64,000 nucleotides of DNA, taken from Syntrophomonadaceae bacterium. Its GTDB lineage: Bacteria > Bacillota > PH28-bin88. The position numbers and the translations under genes are program-made. The notes beneath the pieces are model-generated. The model did not search any database. It was not told where the DNA came from and worked only from the letters and a program-made list of their open reading frames with translations. The stretch is taken from positions 62,001 through 126,000 of the forward strand of contig JAGXSE010000023.1 of NCBI GenBank assembly GCA_018333865.1, in the 5' to 3' direction. Below are positions 33,528 to 43,307 of the stretch, one piece after another. Each line of letters opens with the position of its first letter. Position 1 is the stretch's first letter.

Positions 33528-34628
33528 ATGAGTTTTTACAGTCAGCATGTAAGGTTTCTGGATTTCGATTTTGACAGCTTTTTTAACCGGGTTACGTCAG
33601 GGGATGTAAGCCGGGTACTGGAAAAGAGCCGCCTTGACGCCGTCGACCTTTTAGCCCTGCTTGCTCCGGCGGCAGAAGGCCAGTTAGAGGTGATGGCCCA
33701 AAAAGCCCATCGGTTAACCCTGCAGCACTTTGGCCGGGCGATGTTGTTATATACCCCAATGTACCTTTCTAATTACTGTGTCAACCACTGCAGCTACTGC
33801 GGCTTTACAGCCGGAAACAAACTAATGCGGCAAACCCTTACTCTGGACGAGGTGGAGGCGGAAGCCAAAGTAATTGCCGCAACTGGAATCAAGCACATCC
33901 TGGTTTTAACAGGCGAGTCCCGCCGGCATGCCCCTGTTGAATACATTGCCGAATGCGTTAAAGTGCTGAAAAATTTCTTTTCCTCCATCGGCATTGAGGT
34001 CTATCCCATGGACGAAGAAGAGTACAGCTGTTTAGTGGCGTCGGGAGTGGACAGCCTGACCATCTATCAGGAGGTTTACGATGCCGAGGTCTATGACCAG
34101 GTGCACCTGAAGGGTCCAAAGAAGGATTACCGCTTCAGGCTGGATGCGCCGGAACGGGGGTGCCGGGCCGGGATGCGGGCTGTTAACGTGGGAGCCTTAT
34201 TGGGGTTAGGGGATTGGCGGCGCGAGACCTTTTTTGGCGGTCTGCATGCCGCCTACCTGCAAAACACCTATCCCGAGGTGGAAATGAGCTATTCCGTTCC
34301 CCGGCTTAGGCCCCACGGCGGAGACTTTATAATACCCCACCCGGTCACCGATAAAAACCTGGTCCAGATCCTTTTAGCTCTGCGGCTTTTCATGCCGCGC
34401 CTGGGCCTTACTCTTTCCACCAGGGAAAGGGCTGCTCTCAGGGATAAACTGATACCCCTGGGAATTACCAAGATGTCGGCCGATTCCTGCACCAGTGTTG
34501 GCGGGCGGACACTTTCCGGCACTGCGGACCAGTTTGCGGTCGCCGATGAGCGGAATGTGGAGGAAATGAGGCAAGTGCTGATAAATAATGGCTATGATCC
34601 GGTGTTTAAAGACTGGCATCCGATTTAA
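33528..34628 (+). CDS. thiH: 2-iminoacetate synthase ThiH
   Basis: 366 residues with GGAGGAAGGGAAAG upstream. The radical SAM cluster motif CVNHCSYC has cysteines at 84, 88 and 91. [20 protein letters not shown] and the C-terminal [10 protein letters not shown] fit ThiH. It cleaves tyrosine to give dehydroglycine for ThiG, so an oxygen-sensitive anaerobic route of thiazole synthesis is used rather than glycine oxidase. Confidence 0.96.
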   Translation: MSFYSQHVRFLDFDFDSFFNRVTSGDVSRVLEKSRLDAVDLLALLAPAAEGQLEVMAQKAHRLTLQHFGRAMLLYTPMYLSNYCVNHCSYCGFTAGNKLMRQTLTLDEVEAEAKVIAATGIKHILVLTGESRRHAPVEYIAECVKVLKNFFSSIGIEVYPMDEEEYSCLVASGVDSLTIYQEVYDAEVYDQVHLKGPKKDYRFRLDAPERGCRAGMRAVNVGALLGLGDWRRETFFGGLHAAYLQNTYPEVEMSYSVPRLRPHGGDFIIPHPVTDKNLVQILLALRLFMPRLGLTLSTRERAALRDKLIPLGITKMSADSCTSVGGRTLSGTADQFAVADERNVEEMRQVLINNGYDPVFKDWHPI

Positions 34629-34795
34629 GGAACGGGGGACACACCGCTTACAAATTGCTCTTTGCCGGCAGACTGTTAAGGAATGGGGACACACCTGCTG
34701 AAGTCCAGGCAGATCTTTGGGGACAGGAATGTCCCCGAATAATTAAGGCATCGGGAAGATATCTGCTTAAGTGCAACGGTACGCGGAATGTCCCC
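34629..34795. repeat. Degraded GGGGACA-type REP repeats between thiH and thiE
   Basis: A 62-base unit at 34679-34740 (AGGAATGGGGACACACCTGC ... GGGGACAGGAATGTCCCCGAAT) matches, in reverse complement, the tandem pair at 43308-43435. Weaker relatives begin at 34629 (AACGGGGGACACACCGC) and end at 34795 (GGAATGTCCCC). The internal palindromes GGGGACA...TGTCCCC could form hairpins in a thiH-thiE transcript. Confidence 0.75.
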
Positions 34796-34813
34796 AATAA
34801 GGAGTGAAAAATA

Positions 34814-35461
34814 ATGGGAAAGATCAACGTCAGGGAAGTCTTTCAGAACAGCATTTACGGTATCACAGCCGAGGAGTATTCCCGGGGCCGCAGCAATGCG
34901 GAAGTAGTCAAAGAGATGATCGGGGCGGGGATCAAGATCATCCAGTACCGGGAAAAGGATAAGACCATGCTGGCCAAATACCGGGAATGCCTTGAACTGC
35001 GGCGGATCACCAAAGAAGCCGGGGTTTTATTTATCGTCAATGATCACGTTGATTTGGCCCTTCTGGTGGGGGCCGACGGGGTGCATGTGGGGCAGGACGA
35101 CCTGCCGGTGGAGGCGGTGCGCCGGCTGGCAGGCCCGGACATGATCATTGGCCTGTCTACCCATTCTCCGGAGCAGGCCCAGGCAGCGCTGAAAATGGAG
35201 GTGGACTATATCGGCGTTGGTCCCATCTTCCTTACCAACACCAAGAAGGACGTCTGTGCCCCGGTGGGCCTGGAGTACCTGGAATACGTTGTGCAAAACA
35301 TCCCCCTGCCCTTTGTGGCTATCGGCGGCATCAAGGAGCACAACATCCTGGAAGTCAGGAAAAGGGGTGCCGACTGTATTTGTCTGGTAACCGAGATCGT
35401 CGGCGCCATTGACATCAAGGCCAAGGTGTGCCAAGTTAAGGCTAGTAGGGACTGTTCTTGA
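34814..35461 (+). CDS. thiE: Thiamine phosphate synthase
   Basis: 215 residues; AAGGAG upstream. QYREKDK with the substrate-binding lysines, VNDHVDLALLVGADGVHVGQ and GLSTHSPEQ, then VGPIFLTNTKKD and VAIGGIKEHN are ThiE signatures. It joins hydroxymethylpyrimidine pyrophosphate and thiazole phosphate. It is separated from thiH by 185 bases of repeats; thiD and thiM are not in the window. Confidence 0.95.
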   Translation: MGKINVREVFQNSIYGITAEEYSRGRSNAEVVKEMIGAGIKIIQYREKDKTMLAKYRECLELRRITKEAGVLFIVNDHVDLALLVGADGVHVGQDDLPVEAVRRLAGPDMIIGLSTHSPEQAQAALKMEVDYIGVGPIFLTNTKKDVCAPVGLEYLEYVVQNIPLPFVAIGGIKEHNILEVRKRGADCICLVTEIVGAIDIKAKVCQVKASRDCS

Positions 35462-35478
35462 CCTGAATGCAACCAGTC

Positions 35479-35520
35479 GAATAGCGGTGCGCTGTGAGGC
35501 GTGCAGCTATTCGTTCTTGT
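35479..35520. terminator. Terminator between thiE and the germination operon
   Basis: GAATAGC (35479-35485) pairs with GCTATTC (35506-35512), followed by GTTCTTGT. It separates convergent genes and could work for thiE. Confidence 0.5.
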
Positions 35521-36609
35521 CTAACGGCGTTTTTTCATCATCGAAAGCAGGAGCAGCAAGGGGATGGACATAGTTAGCGGCAAGATAATATAAAGATCGA
35601 GAAAGTTGCCGATTTCTATGCGTTGGAACAAGTCTTGCGGCAAGTGGGCAATTATAAGGACGGCGACGCCCAGGGGAACAGAAAGCTTTTTATAGTCATG
35701 GAAATTAAAGATTTGCCCCAATCCGACCAGGAATGGATAGAAGAAAATCGTTACTTTTAACAAACTGGCGGGTACCCAGATTATCATCAGCAACAGCTCC
35801 ATTTCTTCCAGAAAATGACCGACTAAAACAAACGCTGCTAAATTGAAGATAGGGTAATTCATGGTCTGGGTTTGGGCTACGCCGAACACTCCGACAGTTG
35901 CCAGAAAGATTGCGGTTAGAGAAAGGCCGGCAATGGTAAAGCCGATAATTACCGCTTTTTTTGCTTCATTTGGCTGGCTAAGGGTGGGAAACCAGAAGGC
36001 CATAAATAAAACCGCTTCCCCGGCGAAGGCGATCATCGGCGGCAAGCCCTGGAGAACCGGCATCACCCCATTCTCCAACATGGGCAGGAAGTTGGTCCAC
36101 CGGATGTCCGGCAAGGCAAGCAAGGCCAGGAGGAACAGGCTTAAAAAAATAATGGGGACAGCTTCAGCTACCCGGGCAAAGACTTCAAAGCCTGATCGGA
36201 CTACATAAACCACCAAAACCATTAAACCGAGAGTGAAAATAATTGCAGGGGTTTTTGCGTAAAGCAGGCCCATTACTTCGGCCAGCTGCCTGAGGAGCAT
36301 GGCGGAGAAAACCCCGTAGGCCAGAACAAAGACCAGTGCTACCACCTTTCCGGGCAAAAATCCCAATAGCTCCGGCAGATACTGGACCAAGGTTTTGCCT
36401 GGGAATTGTTTGGCTAGGGGAATCAACAGGAGGCCGATGAGCATTCCGATAAAATACCCTGAAATTATTGTCATCCAGCCGTCCCTGCCTGCTGTCTCCA
36501 GAGCCGGCTGGGTGATTATCAGAAAAACTGTGCCAATGCCTGCCGCTGTATTTAAAGCGGCAGCCTGGTTAAGAGAAATTTTTTCATTGGTAAACAAATC
36601 CCTGTCCAC
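35521..36609 (-). CDS. gerKB: Spore germination receptor permease subunit (GerAB/GerKB)
   Basis: 362 residues from GTG 36609. About ten membrane helices, with EKISLNQAAALNTAAGIGTVF at the start (in part) and SGFEVFARVAEAVPIIF in the middle, as in the spore permease (APC superfamily) B subunits. It sits in the spore inner membrane and contributes to germinant binding. Last gene of an A-C-B operon, the order found in gerK-type operons of Clostridia. Confidence 0.9.
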   Translation of the reverse strand: MDRDLFTNEKISLNQAAALNTAAGIGTVFLIITQPALETAGRDGWMTIISGYFIGMLIGLLLIPLAKQFPGKTLVQYLPELLGFLPGKVVALVFVLAYGVFSAMLLRQLAEVMGLLYAKTPAIIFTLGLMVLVVYVVRSGFEVFARVAEAVPIIFLSLFLLALLALPDIRWTNFLPMLENGVMPVLQGLPPMIAFAGEAVLFMAFWFPTLSQPNEAKKAVIIGFTIAGLSLTAIFLATVGVFGVAQTQTMNYPIFNLAAFVLVGHFLEEMELLLMIIWVPASLLKVTIFFYPFLVGLGQIFNFHDYKKLSVPLGVAVLIIAHLPQDLFQRIEIGNFLDLYIILPLTMSIPLLLLLSMMKKRR

Positions 36610-36686
36610 CTACCTTTTTCAACCGGGTCTAGGCATTTCGCGGGAGTATTTGAGCGGGCAGCCGTCTTTGAAAAACCAAAGCGCTG

Positions 36687-37841
36687 TTAGAATGGGCGGT
36701 TGGTTTTCCCTGTGTAATAAATATCAACATTAGCTTCCACTTGTACCTCAACCATTGGAAAGAATTCCTCCTGCCAGTTTTCTTTCATCTGCCGCCATTC
36801 TTCCGGGTATTTGCGATGAAAATAGGATCCAAAATGGAAGATATCCGATTGATATTCACTTTGGGCAAGTGCAACCAGGGATTGAGCATCTTCTTTTATT
36901 TGAAGAGCCAACCTTGCTGACAGGGTTTTTAAGGTCTCGGGCTTGGTCAGGTCAATAACTGTCCGCTGTTCTATCAGCTCAAAAACCGCATCTATTTTTA
37001 TTTGCATTAAGAGCCGGCCTTCCCGGATAACGGGCTCATAAGAGGTGGTGCCTCTTTCCAAGATAAAGCTTACCGGCTTAGGTGGGCCTATTGGCGCCTG
37101 TGTTGTCAATAGAGTATGGATGGCCTTATTCCTGAGCAATAAATAAATTTGGGTTTGCTTTTGATTCAGCCAGCCAACCAGGCGGTCGTGGCGGAATACC
37201 CCCATGCCCTCTGCCTGGAGCTTCTTTTTATCTGCGGTAAGCGTAACCACAGGTACAACCGGAGAAACGCTTTTTTCGGAGAGATACCCCATTAACTCCT
37301 GCAGGCTGATGGGTTTTGTCTGCGAGTGGATTTCCTGGTTTGCCAACAGAAACTCAAGGGCTGCCCCGGTTTCTTTTTCCAAGGGGTGGACAATAGTAAT
37401 AAACCTGCTGGCAGGGGCCTCTTTAGCGATAACTACCAGAATCCGGTGGCGGCTTTGCGGGGTTCGGAGCAGAAAATCCAATACATCGGCTATTCCGTTT
37501 GCGGCGAGATGCTGGCTGATAATCAGGACCCTGGTTTTATCCAGAAAAAGGCTTCTGGTTAATTGGGTTTCTATTTTCCGCATCGCTTCAGACCAAGTCT
37601 TCCCGTGGGCGAAGTAATTGGCGAAGGGCTCACCTTCCTGACGTTGCTGGCCCAGACCGCCGGCTACTTTTTGAGGAATGATTACCTGTACCCCCACCAG
37701 TAGCTGGTCCGGGTCTTCAGCCTCATCCAGGCTGATAGCCGAGACAATGGCTTGCCGAGAAATATCCAAGGCATCCCAGCAGCCAACAATGCTAAATAGT
37801 ATCATGGTTTGTGCCAGGATTAAAAAATATTTTAACATCAT
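36687..37841 (-). CDS. gerKC: Spore germination receptor lipoprotein subunit (GerAC/GerKC)
   Basis: 384 residues. Signal peptide with lipobox SIVGC (Cys22), then the family start WDALDISRQAIVSAISLD (in part), LDKTRVLIISQHLAANGIADVLDFL, given in pieces, and a C-terminal domain ending near FFPMVEVQVEANVDIYYTG. It is the lipid-anchored C subunit of the germinant receptor. It starts two bases after the A subunit stop. Confidence 0.92.
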   Translation of the reverse strand: MMLKYFLILAQTMILFSIVGCWDALDISRQAIVSAISLDEAEDPDQLLVGVQVIIPQKVAGGLGQQRQEGEPFANYFAHGKTWSEAMRKIETQLTRSLFLDKTRVLIISQHLAANGIADVLDFLLRTPQSRHRILVVIAKEAPASRFITIVHPLEKETGAALEFLLANQEIHSQTKPISLQELMGYLSEKSVSPVVPVVTLTADKKKLQAEGMGVFRHDRLVGWLNQKQTQIYLLLRNKAIHTLLTTQAPIGPPKPVSFILERGTTSYEPVIREGRLLMQIKIDAVFELIEQRTVIDLTKPETLKTLSARLALQIKEDAQSLVALAQSEYQSDIFHFGSYFHRKYPEEWRQMKENWQEEFFPMVEVQVEANVDIYYTGKTNRPF

Positions 37842-37843
37842 TT

Positions 37844-39457
37844 TCAGCCTCCGTTTCGCGGGGGATGCGGAGGGCCGGTATCAGGGCTTTGGCGCCTGCT
37901 TTTCCGCCAGAGCACCGATTCTGGCCGGCTCCGCATGGCCCAGTGGGGAACGCGGATAAAAATATCCTTGATCCCGGCGTAATTTGTCGGGAACACCGGT
38001 GAAAGATAGGGGACGCCAAAAGACCGCAGGGTACATAAATGGATATGCATGAAAATGGTTCCCCACAGGATGCCGAAAAGCCCGATCGTTCCTGCCAGAA
38101 GCAGCATGGGGAAGCGAAGCAACCTGGTGGCGATTGCCGCGTCGGGACTTGGGATAACAAAGGAAGCAATTGCCGTTCCGGCTACCGTGATCACCATTGA
38201 CGAAGAGACAATGCCAGCAGCGATGGCTGCTTCCCCTAAGATTAACGCTCCCACAATGCTGACAGCCTGTCCGATCGGGCGTGGCATTCTAACACCGGCT
38301 TCTCGCAAAGCCTCAAAGGTTAGCTCCATCAACAGGGCTTCAAGTACCGGCGGGAAAGGAACTCCTTCCCGGGCGGCGGCTGTAGCAATCAAAAGCGGGG
38401 TGGGGATCATTTCCTGGTGGAAGGTAACCGCCGCAACATAAAATGAAGGTAAAAGCAGGGAGGCCAGGAAAGCCATGTAACGCAGAATTCTGATGAAGCT
38501 GGCCATGGGGTAGCGCAAATAGTAGTCTTCGGAGGACTGCAGGTACTGCCAGAAAACCACCGGCGCGGTCAGGGCGAAGGGTGTGCCGTCGATCATTATG
38601 CCGACCCTTCCTTCCAACAGCTGGGCGACAAGGGTGTCAGGCCGCTCGGTATTGTCAATGGTAGGGAACAGGGTAAAGGGAGCATCCTCAATCATCTCTT
38701 CGATATAGCCAGATTCAATCACCCCGTCCACCTGGATGCGGCTAATCCGATCTCTGGCCTCTGCTACCACCGAAGGGTTAGCTATGTTTGCCAGATACAG
38801 CAGGTTTACCCTGGTGTTGGTTTGCCGGCCAAGAACCAAGGTTTCTACTCGCAGGTGAGGTGTCTTTAACCGCTTTCTCACCAGACCGGTATTGGTTTTC
38901 AGACTTTCAGTGAAACCTTCCCTGGAACCCCGCACAACTACTTCTGTTACCGGTTCTTCGACGCTTCTTTCCCTAAAGCCTGGCGCTGTTATTAGAAAGG
39001 CTTGGAGGCTCTGATCCATAAAAACAACAGCTTTTCCATCAAGCAAGCCGGCCACAACCTGCTGCATTGATGCAGACTCGAATGTTCCGGCAGCTGTAAT
39101 GCTATTTTTGAATTCCAAGAGCGTTGGAAGCCCGATGCCTTCGACCTGATCCCTGGTTTTTAAACTAATTAAAGGCCGCAGAACATGATCGCTGATTATT
39201 TTTGTGTCTACTAAAGAATCAATCCAAACAACAGCCCCGGTTACCTCGGTAGGGGTAATTTCCAGGTTCCTTACCATCAGATCGCTGACATTACCAAATA
39301 AATCCTTTAGCAGTCGGATGTTCTGCTCCAGGGAATAAGAGAGCGTGTCGTCTTGCGGATGATAAGAGCCTTCATGCCTGACAGTTTCACCGGGCCCATG
39401 AGCAGGTTTTGATGCAGGAAGTAAATGCTTTACTATTCTTGGTCTGCGTATTTTCAT
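37844..39457 (-). CDS. gerKA: Spore germination receptor subunit GerAA/GerKA
   Basis: 537 residues from ATG 39457 (CGAGGAAAC upstream); 29 further codons are open but lack a site. A soluble N-terminal domain (NIRLLKDLFGNVSDLMVRN) is followed by VEGLLDGKAV-type, ERPDTLVAQLLEGRVGIMIDGTPF segments (in pieces) and five or so membrane helices with RMPRPIGQAVSIVGALILGEAA. It forms the A subunit of the receptor that responds to small nutrients. First gene of the operon. Confidence 0.93.
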   Translation of the reverse strand: MKIRRPRIVKHLLPASKPAHGPGETVRHEGSYHPQDDTLSYSLEQNIRLLKDLFGNVSDLMVRNLEITPTEVTGAVVWIDSLVDTKIISDHVLRPLISLKTRDQVEGIGLPTLLEFKNSITAAGTFESASMQQVVAGLLDGKAVVFMDQSLQAFLITAPGFRERSVEEPVTEVVVRGSREGFTESLKTNTGLVRKRLKTPHLRVETLVLGRQTNTRVNLLYLANIANPSVVAEARDRISRIQVDGVIESGYIEEMIEDAPFTLFPTIDNTERPDTLVAQLLEGRVGIMIDGTPFALTAPVVFWQYLQSSEDYYLRYPMASFIRILRYMAFLASLLLPSFYVAAVTFHQEMIPTPLLIATAAAREGVPFPPVLEALLMELTFEALREAGVRMPRPIGQAVSIVGALILGEAAIAAGIVSSSMVITVAGTAIASFVIPSPDAAIATRLLRFPMLLLAGTIGLFGILWGTIFMHIHLCTLRSFGVPYLSPVFPTNYAGIKDIFIRVPHWAMRSRPESVLWRKSRRQSPDTGPPHPPRNGG

Positions 39458-39769
39458 ACTGTTTCCTCGTGACGCGATATTTGATAGTAATCTCCTAAAT
39501 GAGTAAAAAAATACACTAAAGCCAATCCGGAGATTGTTTGGCATAATTTAGCGGCAGGTTTTGCCGGGGCAACGCGCCGAAAGCAAGCCCGAAGAAAAAG
39601 CCGCCAGCCGGTTTTTCAGGGTAGATAGCTACCCGCTTTTGAGTTTTAGCAATAGAAAAATTTGCATGGTAAAGGAGAACGGCTTACAGAGAGCGAATAA
39701 TTTTGGTTTTAACAGGTCAACGGCTAGCTTAACCGGGTCATACCTTAATAACAGATAAGGAGAAGTCGG
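39458..39769. other. Intergenic region between germination operon and phoU
   Basis: No gene is seen. The promoter of the germination operon should lie here on the minus strand; as a forespore gene it should be sigma-G dependent, but I could not fix the boxes. GGGTAG (39619-39624) and CTACCC (39629-39634) form a small hairpin. The GC-rich stretch 39555-39610 has a GGGGCAACGCGCCGAAAGC-like appearance that does not match any riboswitch I know. Confidence 0.35.
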
Positions 39770-40438
39770 ATGAAGACACCCTTTAATGCTTACGATCGGG
39801 CCATCCTGGGCCTGCAGAAAGATCTTTCGGAAATGGGCAGCAAGGTGAAGGAAAACCTGGAGCTGGCAGTGGAAGCACTCATCTTCCAGGATGTCAATAA
39901 GGCTGCCCAGGTCATCGCTAATGATGACATCATTGATGATCTGGATTATGAGATTGAATACGAGGCCTTGGAGATTATTTCGTTGCAACAGCCTTTATCC
40001 GAGGATTTGCGCATCCTGGCTGGGGTGCTCAGAATTGGCAAGGATCTGGAAAGAATAAGCGATTATGCGGTAAATATTGCTGAAGTTTGCCAAAGCCTTG
40101 CGGGGGGCGGTGATTATTTTAAGCCCCTGGTGGATATTCCCCGGATGTGCCAGATGGCAATGGAGATGCTGGTTAAAGGCTTGTCTGCCTTGAATAACAG
40201 GGATTTAGAGCTGGCCCGCGAAGTTATCCTGGCGGATGATGCCATCGATGATTTATATGCCAGCCTTTATCAAGAATTGGTCGGCTATATGAAGAAAGAG
40301 AAGGACTATGTAGAACAGGCCACCCACCTGGCCTTTGTAGCCCGCTACCTGGAACGGGTAGGCGACCACACCGTAAACATTGCCGAGATGACCATTTACA
40401 TGGTTACCGGGCAGCGACGGCTGGTGATAAGCCGGTAG
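39770..40438 (+). CDS. phoU: PhoU-family phosphate transport regulator
   Basis: 222 residues, AAGGAG upstream. Two PhoU helical repeats (about 18-105 and 120-210), each with the acidic metal-binding motif: DLERISDYAVNIAE and YLERVGDHTVNIAE. In Pst systems PhoU restrains phosphate uptake and signalling. Here it stands in front of a Na/Pi cotransporter rather than pst genes, so it probably controls that transporter. Confidence 0.93.
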   Translation: MKTPFNAYDRAILGLQKDLSEMGSKVKENLELAVEALIFQDVNKAAQVIANDDIIDDLDYEIEYEALEIISLQQPLSEDLRILAGVLRIGKDLERISDYAVNIAEVCQSLAGGGDYFKPLVDIPRMCQMAMEMLVKGLSALNNRDLELAREVILADDAIDDLYASLYQELVGYMKKEKDYVEQATHLAFVARYLERVGDHTVNIAEMTIYMVTGQRRLVISR

Positions 40439-40479
40439 ATCTTTGACCAGGTAGTTTAGAACCTGAGGGTGGTGAAAAT

Positions 40480-42087
40480 ATGGATTTAGTCAAAATAATT
40501 ATGGTTTTATTCGGTGGCCTTGGTATTTTTATCCTGGGGATGCAGTTGACTTCCGAGGGGTTGCAGAATTATGCTGCCCATAAAATGAAAAGAATCCTGG
40601 GCAGCTTGACTGAAAACAGGGTAAGGGGAGTTATTTTCGGCTTGCTGGCTACCATAGCCCTGCAAAGCAGCAGTGCTACCACAGTACTTTTAGTTGGTTT
40701 TGTAAGCTCTTCGGTGATGAGTCTCAGCCAGGCCCTGGGAGTTGTGCTGGGGTCAGCAGTGGGCTCTACCCTTACTGTTCATTTGATTGCTTTCAAGATC
40801 ACTGATTATGCCCTGTTCTTTATCGCATCTGGTGTGGGCATGGGACTTTTAGGCAAAAAAGCTAAAATAAAAAACTTGGGGCAGGCTATCCTTGGGTTTG
40901 GTTTTATTTTTTACGGGATGATGCTGATGTCTTCAGCTATGAGTCCATTGCGGAATTATCCCGCATTTTTGGACTGGCTGGTCTTTCTCTCTATGTATCC
41001 TATCCTTGTAGTGGTTGTAACCGCATTATTTACAGCTATTGTTCAGGGGAGCGCAGCAAGTATTGCTTTAGGAATTGCTTTGGTCCAGCAAGGCTTTATC
41101 TCTCTGGAAGCAGGGATTATGATGATGTTTGGGGCGAACATTGGGACAACGGCAACTGCCCTGTTGGCCAGTATTGCCTCTTCTAGGGAGGCTAAGCGAG
41201 TGGCTTTGGCCCATCTGTTTTTTAAAATTGGCGGGGTTTTGCTTTTTTTTCCGCTCTCAGATAAATTTATTGAATTGATTCAATTAACATCCGGAGCTTC
41301 GGCACACCAGATTGCCAATGCCCATACAATTTTTAATACCGTCAACATGCTTGTCTTTCTGCCCTTTACCCATCACCTGGCCGGGTTAATGTGCCGGCTG
41401 ATTCCCGATAGGGTTGATGAGGAGCGGGAAGCCAAATATCTTGACGAAGCAGTTCTGGGGGTGCCGGATCTGGCTCTCGGAGGGGCTAAGAGCGAAATTC
41501 TCCGGATGGCCAAACTGATTCATGGGGAAATGCTGCCTTTATCTATCCGTTACCTGGAAGAGCAAAGGGAGGAAACCTTGGCGCAGCTGAAAAATAAGGA
41601 AAAGACCCTGGATTTTTTGTTTAAGGCTACCACGAGGTACCTGTCCCAGGCTGCCCAGCGAAACCTGAGCGAGGAGCAGTCCGAAGCGGCCATTGCCTTG
41701 ATCTATGTCAGCAATGACCTGGAGCACCAAGGTGATATAATTATCAACTTGACTCAGGTTAGTGTTAAAATGCAGCAGGAAGGAATGGGATTAACAAAGG
41801 TGGTTTGGCAGGAGATCTTCTCCATGTATAAAAAAGTCAGCGAGAATCTGGAATTTGCCTTAAAGGCCTTCGAGTCCGATGACATTGAGCTGGCTAAAAA
41901 AGTGATCAAAAACCAGCCGGAAATACAAAAAATAGAAAAAAACCTGCGGTATTATCATTGCCGCAGGATTCAAGAACCGGATCAGCCATCGGTTGATACC
42001 GGCATTCATCTGGATATACTTAATGATTTGTTGCGAATCAATACCCATTCTGTCAGCATTGCCCAGGCAGTAATGGGCATTATCTAG
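40480..42087 (+). CDS. Na/Pi cotransporter family protein with C-terminal PhoU-like domain
   Basis: 535 residues. Two inverted Na/Pi-cotransporter repeats with the QSSSA motif (ALQSSSATTVLLVGF) and its partner QGSAASIALGIAL, about eight membrane helices up to residue 310, then a cytosolic PhoU-like helical domain (SNDLEHQGDIIINLTQ). It imports phosphate with Na+. The separate PhoU gene lies 42 bases upstream. Confidence 0.92.
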   Translation: MDLVKIIMVLFGGLGIFILGMQLTSEGLQNYAAHKMKRILGSLTENRVRGVIFGLLATIALQSSSATTVLLVGFVSSSVMSLSQALGVVLGSAVGSTLTVHLIAFKITDYALFFIASGVGMGLLGKKAKIKNLGQAILGFGFIFYGMMLMSSAMSPLRNYPAFLDWLVFLSMYPILVVVVTALFTAIVQGSAASIALGIALVQQGFISLEAGIMMMFGANIGTTATALLASIASSREAKRVALAHLFFKIGGVLLFFPLSDKFIELIQLTSGASAHQIANAHTIFNTVNMLVFLPFTHHLAGLMCRLIPDRVDEEREAKYLDEAVLGVPDLALGGAKSEILRMAKLIHGEMLPLSIRYLEEQREETLAQLKNKEKTLDFLFKATTRYLSQAAQRNLSEEQSEAAIALIYVSNDLEHQGDIIINLTQVSVKMQQEGMGLTKVVWQEIFSMYKKVSENLEFALKAFESDDIELAKKVIKNQPEIQKIEKNLRYYHCRRIQEPDQPSVDTGIHLDILNDLLRINTHSVSIAQAVMGII

Positions 42088-42144
42088 CCTGGCGTAATCC
42101 CTCGGCTATGAACACAAGTGCCATGCCAAAAGAGCAAAAGCACA

Positions 42145-43062
42145 CTATTTTATCTCGCTTAAATCATAAGGTGTTTCCTGGTAAACATAATAGTTCAACC
42201 AATTGGTAAAAAGCAGGTTGGCATGGCTGCGCCACCTAACCATAGGCTCCTTGGCAGGGTCATCTTCCGGATAATAGTTTTTGGGGATGGAAATAGGAAG
42301 CTTTTTTTCCAGATCACGGTCATGTTCGGCTTTAAGAGTCAAGGGATCGTATTCGGAATGCCCAGTCACGAATACTTTTTTGTTGTCTTTGGAGATCGCA
42401 AGATAAACCCCTGCCTCCAAAGATTCTGACAGGATTAAAAGCTGTTCAACTTTTTCAATGTCTTCTCTTCTTACCTCGGTATACCGGGAATGAGGGACAT
42501 AAAACTTATCATCAAATCCCCGCAAGAGCTTGACATTTTTTTTGTTGATATAGTGGGGAAAAACGCCAAATACCTTGGCTGGCAAGGGATATTTAGGAAT
42601 CCCGTAATGGTGGTATAACCCGGCCTGCGCGCCCCAGCAGATAAACAAGGTTGAAAAAACGCTGTTTTCGGCCCAGTCCATGATTTGGGTAAGCTCCGCC
42701 CAGAAGTCTACTTCCGTAAATTCCAATTTTTCTACAGGTGCCCCGGTAATGACTAGCCCGTCAAATTTTTGATTTTTGACACAATCAAAAGTCTTGTAAA
42801 ATTTAAGCAAGTGTTCTTGCGGGGTATTCTTGGAAGTATGGGTTTTCGGGTGCAAAAGGGTGATATTCACCTGGAGGGGTGAATTTCCCAAAAGACGCAA
42901 TATTTGAGTCTCGGTGATGATTTTTGTCGGCATCAAGTTCAAGATGGCTATCTCCAGCGGGCGAATATCCTGATGGATGGCTCGCTCCTCTCCCATGACG
43001 AAGATATTCTCTGAGGTCAGGATTTCCATTGTAGGGAGGTTATCGGGAATTTTAATGGGCAT
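42145..43062 (-). CDS. metA: Homoserine O-acetyltransferase (MetA type)
   Basis: 305 residues, AGGAGG upstream. The MetA/HTS family start [15 protein letters not shown], the catalytic cysteine in [19 protein letters not shown] (in part), and the conserved GHSEYD. At the position that decides acyl-CoA specificity the segment reads GAPVEKLEF; a Glu after GAPV is found in acetyl-CoA-using MetA, whereas succinyl-CoA enzymes carry Gly. So it likely makes O-acetylhomoserine for methionine synthesis. It is controlled by a SAM-I riboswitch upstream. Confidence 0.93.
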   Translation of the reverse strand: MPIKIPDNLPTMEILTSENIFVMGEERAIHQDIRPLEIAILNLMPTKIITETQILRLLGNSPLQVNITLLHPKTHTSKNTPQEHLLKFYKTFDCVKNQKFDGLVITGAPVEKLEFTEVDFWAELTQIMDWAENSVFSTLFICWGAQAGLYHHYGIPKYPLPAKVFGVFPHYINKKNVKLLRGFDDKFYVPHSRYTEVRREDIEKVEQLLILSESLEAGVYLAISKDNKKVFVTGHSEYDPLTLKAEHDRDLEKKLPISIPKNYYPEDDPAKEPMVRWRSHANLLFTNWLNYYVYQETPYDLSEIK

Positions 43063-43123
43063 AAAAAAGGCCTCCTTCGCGCTATATTAAGTTATGCAAG
43101 AAAAAAACAGGGCTTCTATTCGC

Positions 43124-43156
43124 AAAAAAACCTCTTCTCACTACCGATAGAAGAGG
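43124..43156 (-). terminator. SAM riboswitch-controlled terminator before metA
   Basis: Minus-strand stem CCTCTTCT / AGAAGAGG (plus 43149-43156 and 43131-43138) followed by T7 (plus-strand A run 43124-43130). Confidence 0.92.
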
Positions 43157-43171
43157 CAAACAATTTCCTCT

Positions 43172-43269
43172 CTTATCTTCCCGGTCTGACCGGCAGGACT
43201 TGGCACCATTCAGGCTTCCTGATGGTTGCCGAGGATTCATCGGGCCTTTCCCTCTCCCTCTCGTGATAA
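43172..43269 (-). promoter_or_regulatory. SAM-I riboswitch (S-box) of metA
   Basis: On the minus strand: CTTATCACGAGAGGGAGAGG at the P1/P2 side, GGCCCGATGAATCCTCGGCAACC (in pieces), a P3 arm, GGTGCCAAGTCCTGC and the closing GATAAGAG. It binds S-adenosylmethionine and lets the following terminator form. Confidence 0.96.
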
Positions 43270-43307
43270 GAATTAAAAGCTAATATTTTATTTTGGGATA
43301 TTCCATT

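Noticed and set aside
37844-39544. 29-codon longer start for gerKA
   Set aside because: No ribosome site before it, whereas CGAGGAAAC precedes ATG 39457 at proper distance.
39555-39640. Riboswitch before phoU
   Set aside because: Some GC-rich motifs look structured, but no known aptamer core could be aligned, and phoU starts 130 bases further on.
39561-39758. 65-codon open frame before phoU
   Set aside because: No ribosome site, no domain, and unlike any family known to me.
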